A stretch of 13,687 bases of DNA from an uncultured Treponema sp. (GCA_937902445.1 CALELJ010000196.1:1-13687), one strand, 5' to 3'. Counted from the stretch's first letter, positions 1 to 6,329 are shown. Notes: generated by a model from the letters alone, not told the origin. Translations and numbers: made by a program.

Positions 1-115
1 ATTCGTCTAGTAGAAGCCAATGCATGCCATAACTTTCGCCCCACGAATTGCAAAGCAATTCGTGACTATGAATGTAGCGACGATATCTAGCGGTTTTGTC
101 AGACTCGTACTGACT
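1..115. repeat. Edge copy of a dispersed intergenic repeat with a hairpin
   Basis: The 13-mer AACTTTCGCCCCA (31-43) recurs exactly in the tandem array at 12761-13016. In both places a hairpin follows at once: here CACGAATTGC (42-51), loop AAA, GCAATTCGTG (55-64), a perfect 10-bp stem. The sequence after the hairpin (ACTATGAATGTAGCGACG, 65-82) resembles the array's ACTGAGATAGGGATG with small gaps, and a CTAG-containing stretch precedes the head in both. A second small inverted repeat, GTCAG/CTGAC, sits at about 98-114. This appears to be a diverged member of the same family. The left limit is cut by the window edge. Function is unknown. Confidence 0.6.
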
Positions 116-139
116 GGTAGATTTTTATTCAACTATGAT

Positions 140-156
140 TGCCAAAGTTGTTGGCA
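140..156 (-). terminator. Possible weak hairpin after the thioesterase gene
   Basis: TGCCAA (140-145) and TTGGCA (151-156) form a perfect 6-bp stem with a 5-nt loop, 4 nt beyond the thioesterase stop codon. No uninterrupted T run follows on the minus strand; the nearest is TAAAAAT about 15 nt on. It may terminate poorly or only protect the 3' end. Confidence 0.35.
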
Positions 157-159
157 TTA

Positions 160-579
160 TTATTTTGTATCTTCTTCCAAAGCCTTCTGCATGAGCTCAT
201 CGTATGGGTCTGCAGCCCGCCTGAAGTTGTAAAGTTTTCCATCTTTCAGGAAACAATGGCGTGAATGTGCTGTGACACAAAGCGCACCTGTTTTCTTATT
301 TTTCATTGTGTATCCGATTTCAAGCTTGAGTCCGTTGTATCCCAGGACCTTGACTTCAATTTCAAGTATGTCTGCAAACTCAGTTGGAGTCTTGTAGTCG
401 ATGTCCAGTCCCACAACAGGTGAACCGATTCCCTTGCGTTCAACTTCTTCAAAGGGCATTCCAATTTCTTCAAGATATTGAACACGGGCTTCTTCCATAA
501 ACTTTATGTAATTTGAATGATGGGTTATTCCCATTTTGTCTGTCTCATGGTAATTGATTTTTCTTGTGTATACGATCAT
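160..579 (-). CDS. 4HBT-family (YbgC/FadM-like) acyl-CoA thioesterase
   Basis: This 139-aa protein has the usual length of single hotdog-fold thioesterases that hydrolyse acyl-CoA in the cytoplasm. The N-terminal signature is clear: YHETDKMGITHHSNYIKFME matches the family pattern Y.DTD..G..HHSNY, with Asp14 in the place of the catalytic aspartate. The substrate cannot be read from sequence. The reading frame stays open for 23 codons upstream, but that part (MPHNHSALLR...) does not resemble the family, so the ATG at 577-579 is chosen. There is no Shine-Dalgarno before this ATG. Instead TATAAT (586-591) lies 6 nt upstream, which suggests a leaderless transcript. The gene is divergent from the small membrane-protein gene at 726. 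Confidence 0.85.
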   Translation of the reverse strand: MIVYTRKINYHETDKMGITHHSNYIKFMEEARVQYLEEIGMPFEEVERKGIGSPVVGLDIDYKTPTEFADILEIEVKVLGYNGLKLEIGYTMKNKKTGALCVTAHSRHCFLKDGKLYNFRRAADPYDELMQKALEEDTK

Positions 580-585
580 AGGCAC

Positions 586-615
586 ATTATATATTGTAAT
601 CCGGCAGAAAGGGAA
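586..615 (-). promoter_or_regulatory. Candidate promoter, possibly leaderless, for the thioesterase
   Basis: On the minus strand a perfect TATAAT (586-591) is followed by GTGCCT and then the ATG. Transcription starting about 7 nt after the -10 box would begin at or next to the start codon. The -35 is poor (TTCCCT at 610-615, 18-nt spacing, about 3 of 6 matches). Confidence 0.45.
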
Positions 616-696
616 CATCCTTAAAAGAGCGGAATGATTATGGGGCAATTTTTTTTTTAGGCTTAATCATCTAATGATAGAGCCTCTGTGGTAGTC

Positions 697-721
697 TATA
701 ACCATAAGGACGAACGGAGGT
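697..721 (+). promoter_or_regulatory. -10 box and strong Shine-Dalgarno of the small membrane-protein gene
   Basis: TATAAC at 697-702 is a good -10 box without a clear -35. CGGAGGT at 715-721, with the GGAGG core at 716-720, lies 5 nt before the ATG at 726. This is one of the strongest ribosome binding sites in the window and is the main reason to believe that the short downstream frame is translated. Confidence 0.6.
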
Positions 722-725
722 AAAT

Positions 726-887
726 ATGATTGATTATATCTTTTGTCTGGTCATGACATTGAACATGGCAGCTTTTCTCGTATCATTGATTCTATATTTG
801 AAGGAAGAACTTAAACACTCCCGTTATGAGAGAATCGGAAACTTTATAAAGCAGCAGGAACTTGAAAGCCTTGATGAGGCAGTGTAA
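726..887 (+). CDS. 53-aa single-pass membrane protein, unknown function
   Basis: ATG at 726, TAA at 885-887. The first half (about residues 3-25, IDYIFCLVMTLNMAAFLVSL onward) is one hydrophobic helix. The second half is charged and helix-prone, with KEELKHSRYERIGNF followed by a glutamate-rich end, so it probably sits in the membrane with a soluble tail. Support for translation is the GGAGG ribosome binding site 5 nt from the ATG, an own -10 box, and a terminator hairpin starting 6 nt after the stop. Cysteine 7 is inside the hydrophobic segment and not in a convincing lipobox. I do not recognise a family. It is divergent from the thioesterase gene and convergent with purA, so context does not reveal its job. 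Confidence 0.65.
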   Translation: MIDYIFCLVMTLNMAAFLVSLILYLKEELKHSRYERIGNFIKQQELESLDEAV

Positions 888-919
888 AAAAAAGGACTGT
901 CCCGTCGGACAGCCCCTTT
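886..919 (-). terminator. Intrinsic terminator of purA, also used by the convergent small gene
   Basis: GGACTGTCC (894-902), loop CGTC, GGACAGCCC (907-915) form a 9-bp stem with one mismatch. On the minus strand it is followed by eight T (plus-strand A 886-893), a strong terminator for purA. Read on the plus strand it has only TTT after the stem, so it is weaker for the small membrane-protein gene, whose stop codon touches the A run. Confidence 0.8.
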
Positions 920-940
920 GGTCAGCTTTTTACAGCTGCA

Positions 941-2170
941 TTATTTCCATGGATTCTTTCTGATGAAAGTCTCGTTTCTTTCGTAGCCAACGCTTACGAT
1001 TGAAACTGGAGTTTCTGTGAAAGCTTCGATGAATTCAATGTACTTGCGTGCATTCTTTGGAAGCTTGCTGTACTTCTTGATTTCCTTGAGGGATGTCTTC
1101 CATCCGTCAAACTTTTCAAGAACAGGCTTTGCCTTGTTGAGCATATCTACATTTGATGGGAAGTCTGTAACGATCTTTCCGTCGATTTCGTAAGCAACGC
1201 AGGCTTCAATCTGATCCATTGCATCGTAGATATCAAGGTGTGTGAGAACGAGTCCATCCATGCTGTTGAAGCGGCATGCGTAGCGGAGTGCAACCAGGTC
1301 AAGGTAACCGCAGCGGCGTGCGCGGCCTGTTGTTACACCATATTCACGGCCTGTGTCGCGTACATAGCGGCAAAGTTCGCTTTCTGATTCGTCTGCTTCA
1401 TTGAATTCTGTCGGCATTGGACCGTTTCCAACGCGTGTCTGGTATGCCTTGAAAACACCAAGAATCTGGTCGATTGAGTGTGGACCGATTCCTGAACCTG
1501 TACAGGCACCTGCGGCACAAGATGTTCCGGATGAAACATAAGGATATGTACCTGAGTCAATGTCGAGCATGGCACCCTGTGCACCTTCAAAGAGGATGTT
1601 GTCCTTTCTGAATTCGTGCATCTTTGCAACAAGGTCAACTCTCATTGAAAGAAGCTGGTCCTTGTATTTGTTGATGTATTCAAGATCCTCACCGTCGAAT
1701 TCTGCCATCTTGTCTGCCCAGTCAAGGTCAGCAAGACGAACACCGTCGCGGTGTGCCTTTTCTGCGTATGCAATACCCATGCCACGGCCTGTTGTTCCGA
1801 TTGGGCGCTTGCGCTGTGCATCGCGTTCCTTGTCCATTGTTCTGTATTTTGGAAGAATAAGCTGTGCGCGGTCAGAGATGAATACGCGTCCTTCCCAGTC
1901 GATGCCATTGTCCTTGAGCATCTGGAGTTCGTTGAAAAGAGCTTCAGCGTCGATTACCATTCCGCTTCCAAGGAATACTGTCTTGTCCTTGTAAAGGATT
2001 CCGCTTGGAACCTGATGGAGTGCAAACTGCTTTCCGTCTACAACGATTGTATGTCCAGCATTTGGGCCGCCTGAATAGCGAACTACATACTTGGCATCTT
2101 CTGCAAGGTAGTCAACGATCTTACCTTTTCCTTCATCTCCCCACTGGGCACCGATGATTACAACATTCAT
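941..2170 (-). CDS. purA: Adenylosuccinate synthetase
   Basis: PurA joins IMP and aspartate, using GTP, to make adenylosuccinate, the first committed step from IMP to AMP. The 409-aa protein carries the family's landmarks: GDEGKGK (11-17) with catalytic Asp12, NAGH ending in His40, GTTGRGMG (125-132), EGAQG (195-199), TRVGNGPMPTE (245-255), VTTGRARR (279-286) and SVGYERNETF (393-402). The ATG at 2168-2170 is chosen because AGGAGG lies 7 nt upstream and the protein then begins MNVVIIGAQWGDEGKGK. A longer frame adds ten residues that lack family character. It lies downstream of guaB on the same strand, but a terminator between them suggests separate transcripts. Slightly shorter than typical enzymes of about 430 aa. 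Confidence 0.97.
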   Translation of the reverse strand: MNVVIIGAQWGDEGKGKIVDYLAEDAKYVVRYSGGPNAGHTIVVDGKQFALHQVPSGILYKDKTVFLGSGMVIDAEALFNELQMLKDNGIDWEGRVFISDRAQLILPKYRTMDKERDAQRKRPIGTTGRGMGIAYAEKAHRDGVRLADLDWADKMAEFDGEDLEYINKYKDQLLSMRVDLVAKMHEFRKDNILFEGAQGAMLDIDSGTYPYVSSGTSCAAGACTGSGIGPHSIDQILGVFKAYQTRVGNGPMPTEFNEADESESELCRYVRDTGREYGVTTGRARRCGYLDLVALRYACRFNSMDGLVLTHLDIYDAMDQIEACVAYEIDGKIVTDFPSNVDMLNKAKPVLEKFDGWKTSLKEIKKYSKLPKNARKYIEFIEAFTETPVSIVSVGYERNETFIRKNPWK

Positions 2171-2220
2171 ATTTATTCCTCCTGACTGTCCAGGATGCAT
2201 TCAGCGCCGAGGGCAGTCAA
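2171..2220 (-). promoter_or_regulatory. purA leader: Shine-Dalgarno with an adjacent stem-loop
   Basis: AGGAGG lies 7 nt before the purA ATG. Just upstream, TGACTGCCC and GGACAGTCA (plus 2211-2219 and 2183-2191) can form a 9-bp stem with one mismatch, and its last base is the first A of the Shine-Dalgarno. TTGACT, sharing this arm, could be a -35, but no good -10 is seen at 17 nt. A structured leader is possible; no known riboswitch is recognisable. Confidence 0.35.
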
Positions 2221-2231
2221 AAAATAATTGC

Positions 2232-2270
2232 AAAAAAATAAGCAGGGAATGCGGTCGATGCAACCCTGCT
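2232..2270 (-). terminator. Intrinsic terminator of guaB
   Basis: On the minus strand AGCAGGG (plus 2264-2270) pairs with CCCTGCT (plus 2241-2247), extended inward by TGC/GCA, and is followed by TATTTTTTT (plus A run 2232-2238). It starts about 17 nt after the guaB stop codon, so purA is probably expressed from its own promoter. Confidence 0.85.
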
Positions 2271-2287
2271 TGCTGTTTTCAGCAAAA

Positions 2288-3793
2288 TCAGCTGTGGATG
2301 CTTGTATTGCGTACTGTTACGTCGTGAGCTGAACCTTCACTGATTGTTGTCTGGCTTACGAGTGTGATCTTTGCCTTTTCCTGAAGTTCAGGAATTGAAA
2401 GTGCGCCACAGTTGCACATTGTGTGGATGATCTTGCTTGTTGTGAGTGCAACACCGTCGTGCAGGTGACCTGCATATGGAACGTAGGAATCAACGCCTTC
2501 TTCGAAAGCCATTGTCTTCTTTCCGCCAACGTCGTAGCGCTGCCAGTTGCGTGCGCGGTTTGAACCTTCGCCCCAGTATTCCTTTACGAAGCTGCCGTTG
2601 ATGTTGAGCTTTGCAGTTGGAGATTCGTCAAAGCGGGCAAAGTAGCGTCCCTGCATTACAAAGTCTGCACCCATTGCAAGAGCAAGAGTGATGTGATAGT
2701 CATGAACTACGCCACCGTCTGAACAGATAGGAATGTAGATGCCTGTCTTTGCATAGTACTCGTCACGTGCCTTTGCAACTTCGATTGTTGCTGTAGCCTG
2801 TCCGCGTCCGATACCCTTTGTTTCGCGAGTGATACAGATTGAACCGCCACCGATACCGATCTTGATGAAGTCTGCACCCTGTTCTGCAAGGTACATGAAA
2901 CCTTCGCGGTCAACAACGTTTCCAGCCCCTACCTTTGCGTTTGGCCATTTTGCGTGGATGTCCTTGAGAGCCTTTCCCTGCCAGCAAGAGTAACCTTCTG
3001 AAGAGTCAAGACAGAGAACATCAACACCAGCGTCGAGAAGGGCAGGAACACGTTCCATGTAGTCGCGTGTGTTGATACCTGCACCTACGATATATCTGTG
3101 CTGTGCGTCAAGATTTTCGTTTGGATATGTCTGGTGGTTGTCAAAGTCCTTGCGGAATACCATAGAAACAAGGTTTCCCTTTGCATCGATGATTGGAAGC
3201 TGGTTTACTTTGTGTGCCCAGATAAGGTCATTTGCTTCTGAAAGTGAGATTCCGTCGTTGCCTGTAACAAGCTTTGCAAATGGAGTCATGTATTCTGAAA
3301 CCTTTGCGTCTGGAGCAACGTGGTTGATTCTGTAGTCACGTTCAGTGATGATGCCTTCAAGTTTTCCGTGTGCTGTTCCGTCGCTTGTAACTGCGATTGT
3401 ACTGTGACCTGTTGCCTGGATGAGTTCAACAACTTCCTGAATTGTCTGGTCAGGGCGGATGTTTGAATCAGAAGTTACGAATCCGGCCTTGTATGCCTTT
3501 ACACGGGCAACCATTGCTGCCTGGTTCTCGATTGTCTGTGAACCGAAAATGAAGCTGATTCCGCCTTCCTTTGCAAGTGCGATGGCAAGTTTATCATCAG
3601 ATACCGACTGCATGACTGCAGAAACCATAGGAATGTTCATTGTAAGAGCTGGTTCTTCCCCTGCTTTCTTGTTGTAGCGAACAACTGGAGTCTTGAGGGA
3701 AACGTTGTCTGGAATACAGTCTTCAGATGTATAGCCAGGAATCAAAAGATACTCAGCGAATGTGTGAGACGGCTCTTCATAGTAATATGCCAT
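2288..3793 (-). CDS. guaB: IMP dehydrogenase, Tritrichomonas-like type
   Basis: GuaB oxidises IMP to XMP with NAD+, the committed step to GMP. The 501-aa protein has an N-terminal barrel segment, two CBS repeats at roughly residues 110-220, then the rest of the barrel. The catalytic loop is GIGGGSICITRETKGIGRGQ with Cys320, and the flap carries the Arg419-Tyr420 pair (NWQRY). Most bacterial enzymes instead have GPGS.CTTR.V.G.G.PQ. The wording here, including MCNCGAL and EEGVDSYVPYAG, closely follows what I recall of the Tritrichomonas foetus enzyme, where Cys319 and Arg418-Tyr419 have these roles. The start at 3793 is supported by AGGAG 7 nt upstream. A terminator separates it from purA, the other IMP-consuming enzyme. 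Confidence 0.95.
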   Translation of the reverse strand: MAYYYEEPSHTFAEYLLIPGYTSEDCIPDNVSLKTPVVRYNKKAGEEPALTMNIPMVSAVMQSVSDDKLAIALAKEGGISFIFGSQTIENQAAMVARVKAYKAGFVTSDSNIRPDQTIQEVVELIQATGHSTIAVTSDGTAHGKLEGIITERDYRINHVAPDAKVSEYMTPFAKLVTGNDGISLSEANDLIWAHKVNQLPIIDAKGNLVSMVFRKDFDNHQTYPNENLDAQHRYIVGAGINTRDYMERVPALLDAGVDVLCLDSSEGYSCWQGKALKDIHAKWPNAKVGAGNVVDREGFMYLAEQGADFIKIGIGGGSICITRETKGIGRGQATATIEVAKARDEYYAKTGIYIPICSDGGVVHDYHITLALAMGADFVMQGRYFARFDESPTAKLNINGSFVKEYWGEGSNRARNWQRYDVGGKKTMAFEEGVDSYVPYAGHLHDGVALTTSKIIHTMCNCGALSIPELQEKAKITLVSQTTISEGSAHDVTVRNTSIHS

Positions 3794-3845
3794 GATTTAC
3801 TCCTAATATAGAAAAATGATAATAGATACTTGCCGATGTATTATA
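3794..3845 (-). promoter_or_regulatory. guaB ribosome binding site and candidate -10
   Basis: On the minus strand TTAGGAGTAAATC precedes the guaB ATG, giving a clear Shine-Dalgarno. TATAAT (plus ATTATA 3840-3845) and TATTAT further in are candidate -10 boxes. No convincing -35 accompanies either. The interval 3794-3922 is the divergent regulatory region shared with the LysM gene. Confidence 0.45.
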
Positions 3846-3922
3846 GTGAATATGCGCGCCTTAATAAAGTGAATTTGAAAAGAATTCTTCAGTCGGGAAG
3901 AATTTATGCCGAAAATCTAACT

Positions 3923-5020
3923 ATGAAAGTGTCTAAATTTTTTACAGTATCAGTTCTTTGTTTTTCCTTTGGTGCAATGGCATTCTGTCAGTCTTCAACG
4001 CACAAAGTTGAAAGCGGCGATACTTATTATTCCATAGCAAGAAAATACGGCGTAAAGGTCAGTGAAATTTATTCAGCCAACGGACTTACTGAAGGCGATA
4101 CGCTGAAGGTAGGGCAGGTCCTTAAGATTCCGTCTGGTGAAAAAGCCGGAACTGAAAATGTCCAGCCTGCAAAGGAAAGTGCACCTGTTGCCTACGACAC
4201 CTATGTAGTTCAGAAGGATGATACGTTTTATAGAATCGCAAAAAACAATTCCATCACGGTGGATGAACTTCTTGCGGCCAACGGTTTTACTTCAAGTGAA
4301 GTGCTGAAGGCAGGCAAAAAAATCAAGATTCCTCTCAAAGGCGGAACTCCCTCAGCCGGCCCAGCTAAAACAGAAGCTGTCAGAGAGACAAAATCGGCTG
4401 AGTCAAAACCTGTGGAAACAAAAGCCGGAACTGTCAGAAAATTCGACACTTATACAGTTCAGAAAGGTGACACCTTTTACCGCATCGCAAAGGTAAATGC
4501 AATCACAGTTGACGAGTTGAAGGAACTCAATGGCCTTGATTCCAATTCACAGCTGAAGTCGGGACAGAAGCTCAAGATTCCTGTGACGATTGTTGATACT
4601 GCAAATGCAAACCTTCCGTCGCTTCCTGATGATCCAAGAAAGTATTCGGCAAAGAAAGGAGATCCAAATCTTTCATGGCCGGTCAAAAATCCAACAATTA
4701 CATACATGACTGGAAAAGTAAGTGGAGTTCAGCTTGGATGTGCAAAAAATGAAAGTGTAACCGCCATCCGTGCCGGAACCGTAATGTATGTTGGAAACTA
4801 CCGCGGTTATGGTCAGGTTGTTTTTGTTCAGACTAAGACGGGCCACATCTATGTTTACAGCGGCCTTGGTTCAATAAAGGTAAAGAAGGGTGACTATCTT
4901 GTGTTCGGTGATGTAATCGGTACAGCCGGAACTGACAGCATCAAGGGGACAAACCAGATGTGCCTCATGGTGTTCCAGAAGTCATCGCCTATAGACCCTG
5001 CGAAGGCTCCACGAGGTTAA
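3923..5020 (+). CDS. Exported triple-LysM protein with degenerate M23 (LytM-like) domain
   Basis: The 365-aa protein begins with a signal peptide (MKVSKFFTVSVLCFSFGAMA), so the ATG at 3923 is preferred over the upstream open frame. Three LysM peptidoglycan-binding repeats lie at about 27-70, 93-137 and 176-220, joined by Ala/Lys/Glu/Pro-rich linkers. Residues about 250-354 follow the M23/LytM fold (AIRAGTVMYVG, GYGQVVFVQTKTGHIYVYSG, VKKGDYLVFGDVIGTAGT). The zinc ligands are missing: the usual HxGxD is SGVQL, the YaH is YSG, and the HLH is CLM. It is therefore probably a non-enzymatic wall-binding or amidase-activating factor like EnvC/NlpD rather than an endopeptidase; this is inference. No clear Shine-Dalgarno precedes the ATG. 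A lipid-modified Cys22 (MAFC) is possible but atypical. Confidence 0.85.
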   Translation: MKVSKFFTVSVLCFSFGAMAFCQSSTHKVESGDTYYSIARKYGVKVSEIYSANGLTEGDTLKVGQVLKIPSGEKAGTENVQPAKESAPVAYDTYVVQKDDTFYRIAKNNSITVDELLAANGFTSSEVLKAGKKIKIPLKGGTPSAGPAKTEAVRETKSAESKPVETKAGTVRKFDTYTVQKGDTFYRIAKVNAITVDELKELNGLDSNSQLKSGQKLKIPVTIVDTANANLPSLPDDPRKYSAKKGDPNLSWPVKNPTITYMTGKVSGVQLGCAKNESVTAIRAGTVMYVGNYRGYGQVVFVQTKTGHIYVYSGLGSIKVKKGDYLVFGDVIGTAGTDSIKGTNQMCLMVFQKSSPIDPAKAPRG

Positions 5021-5055
5021 ATCCTCGTGAAGCCTTCGTTAGACTTTTTCTTTGC
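5001..5055 (+). terminator. Terminator hairpin that contains the LysM gene's stop codon
   Basis: CGAAGGCTCCACGAGG (5001-5016) and CCTCGTGAAGCCTTCG (5023-5038) pair at 15 of 16 positions. The 6-nt loop TTAAAT contains the TAA stop (5018-5020). AGACTTTTTCTTTG follows. The 5' arm therefore encodes the last residues of the protein (AKAPRG region). Confidence 0.7.
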
Positions 5056-5218
5056 CGCGTCCGCGTCAAAAATGCTTCGCATTTACGAAAAAGTCTCGGC
5101 ATTATGCATTTACAGAAAACTCTCGGCGAAAGAACTGCAGGGTGCTTCGACTTCGCTCAGCAATCCTGCGCAATTTTAGGACCCCTGAGCAACGTCGAAG
5201 GGTCCTGCGGCCTGCGGC
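5041..5218. repeat. Mosaic of short repeats between convergent genes
   Basis: The gene-free stretch between the LysM gene and the GH5-like gene is built of repeats. AGACTTTTTC (5041-5050) and GAAAAAGTCT (5087-5096) are a perfect inverted pair enclosing a smaller hairpin, AAATGC/GCATTT (5070-5084). A 22-nt direct repeat beginning GCATTTAC and ending CTCGGC occurs at 5079-5100 and 5106-5127 with three differences. CTTCGACTTCGCTCAG (5145-5160) is nearly the reverse complement of CTGAGCAACGTCGAAG (5185-5200). CCTGCGG is repeated in tandem at 5204-5217. No coding capacity is convincing here. Confidence 0.65.
5179..5205 (-). terminator. Hairpin after the GH5-like gene
   Basis: GGACCC (5179-5184) and GGGTCC (5200-5205) form the stem of a hairpin with the core CTGAGCAACGTCGAAG, followed on the minus strand by TAAAATT. 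It lies about 20 nt past the stop of the GH5-like gene and may act as its terminator, although the T tract is weak. The CTGAGC...GTCGAAGGG motif resembles palindromes that recur between genes in many bacterial genomes. Confidence 0.45.
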
Positions 5219-5224
5219 AATTAA

Positions 5225-6247
5225 TCAAAGGTTCTGCAGGATTATTTCTCTTATGCCTTCAAAGCGCTGGTCTTTCAGACCGTAGTCCATGTCTTTGTAG
5301 GTCCACAGGGCCCTTCCTATTCCGTAGTGTTCAAAGGCTTCGTGTATCTGCTTGAACCAGTACATGGTTGAGGCATTGTCGGCGCGGTCGATTACCCCGT
5401 ATTCAACGCAATATATGACGCTGTCGAATTTTTCCACATAGTTTACGGCACGTTCAAAAAGGTTCTTGAAATAATCTGGTCCAAGAAGATCAGGACATGT
5501 GTTTTTGGCACTGAACCTTATCTTTGGATTTCTTTCAAGACGGTCATGGTATTCTTCCTTTGTAATAGGAAACTTCATCTTCTCATCCATTGGAATGTCA
5601 TCGCGCCAATATGCCTGCTGCTGGCAGAAAAGAATAGGCTCATAGCAGTGGAAACTGAATCCTACGTTTGGATCGTGGAAGTCAGATAGGGTGGTGATCG
5701 AATGTACGCTTGAGTGTCTGGAACCGCATACAAGAATTTTTGTCTGCGGAGCAAAAACGCGGATTATGGAAACGGCACTTTTTGCGATGTTCATCCATGA
5801 AATCTGATCGGCTGCATCCATTACGGCATTCAGGAGCTCAAAGCATATCCTTTCAGGTCTTGAGCCGTAGCGCTTTGCAAGGGCAATCCATATGTTGAGG
5901 AATCGCATCACAACTTTCTCATTGTGGAAGAATCCGTCGTCGGTTTCTCCTCCAAGAAAGTAATAGCCGTAGATTCTGTGAAGCTCAATGATCATGTTGA
6001 CATTGTATTCATCACACCACTGGAGACATCGGTCTATGTATTCGAATCCGCTTTCGATTATTTTTCCTTTTTCATCCTGAATCAAAGTGTAATCGACAGT
6101 AAGCCTGACGTGATCAAGACCCCATTCGGCAATCTGCCTGATGTCGTCTTTTGTAATGTATGTATCGAGAAATTCTTTTTTAAGACTGCTTTGTGAAAGC
6201 CATCCGCCTAAATTTATACCTTTTTCAAAACCTGGCCACTTTTTCAT
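5225..6247 (-). CDS. GH5-fold (cellulase-like) protein lacking the acid/base glutamate
   Basis: The 340-aa protein has no signal peptide and spans one glycoside hydrolase family 5 barrel. Recognisable elements in order are KGINLGGW (9-16), DHVRLTVDY (45-53), IIELHRIYGYYF (86-97), CFELLN (135-140), FSFHCYEP (197-204), the nucleophile strand YCVEYG with Glu282, and WTYKDMDYGL (315-324). In active members the fourth element reads NEP or NEV and its glutamate is the proton donor; here it is Asn140-Ala141 (codon GCC at 5825-5827). The HRIYGY segment also departs from the usual HxAPGY. The protein is probably cytoplasmic and, as a glycosidase, inactive or altered. TATAAT lies 6 nt before the ATG and no Shine-Dalgarno is seen. 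It lies downstream of the DnaQ-like gene. Confidence 0.85.
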   Translation of the reverse strand: MKKWPGFEKGINLGGWLSQSSLKKEFLDTYITKDDIRQIAEWGLDHVRLTVDYTLIQDEKGKIIESGFEYIDRCLQWCDEYNVNMIIELHRIYGYYFLGGETDDGFFHNEKVVMRFLNIWIALAKRYGSRPERICFELLNAVMDAADQISWMNIAKSAVSIIRVFAPQTKILVCGSRHSSVHSITTLSDFHDPNVGFSFHCYEPILFCQQQAYWRDDIPMDEKMKFPITKEEYHDRLERNPKIRFSAKNTCPDLLGPDYFKNLFERAVNYVEKFDSVIYCVEYGVIDRADNASTMYWFKQIHEAFEHYGIGRALWTYKDMDYGLKDQRFEGIREIILQNL

Positions 6248-6253
6248 GACTTT

Positions 6254-6281
6254 ATTATAGCAAATTTTTTTTATTTTTCAC
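6254..6281 (-). promoter_or_regulatory. Candidate leaderless promoter of the GH5-like gene
   Basis: A perfect TATAAT (plus ATTATA 6254-6259) is followed by AAAGTC and the ATG. GTGAAA 16 nt upstream of it (4 of 6 matches) could be the -35. The region between is A/T-rich and no Shine-Dalgarno is present, so transcription would start at or very near the start codon. Confidence 0.5.
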
Positions 6282-6329
6282 GAAAATTAATGATTTTAAA
6301 AGAAGTTTTTGTTATTTCCTGAGGGGGCG

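Noticed and set aside
20..232. 70-aa plus-strand open frame at the left edge
   Set aside because: It crosses the repeat hairpin and the antisense 3' end of the thioesterase gene without a ribosome binding site.
4960..5355. 131-aa plus-strand open frame overlapping the LysM gene end
   Set aside because: It runs through the repeat mosaic and the antisense of the GH5-like gene, has no ribosome binding site, and its translation has no protein-like pattern.
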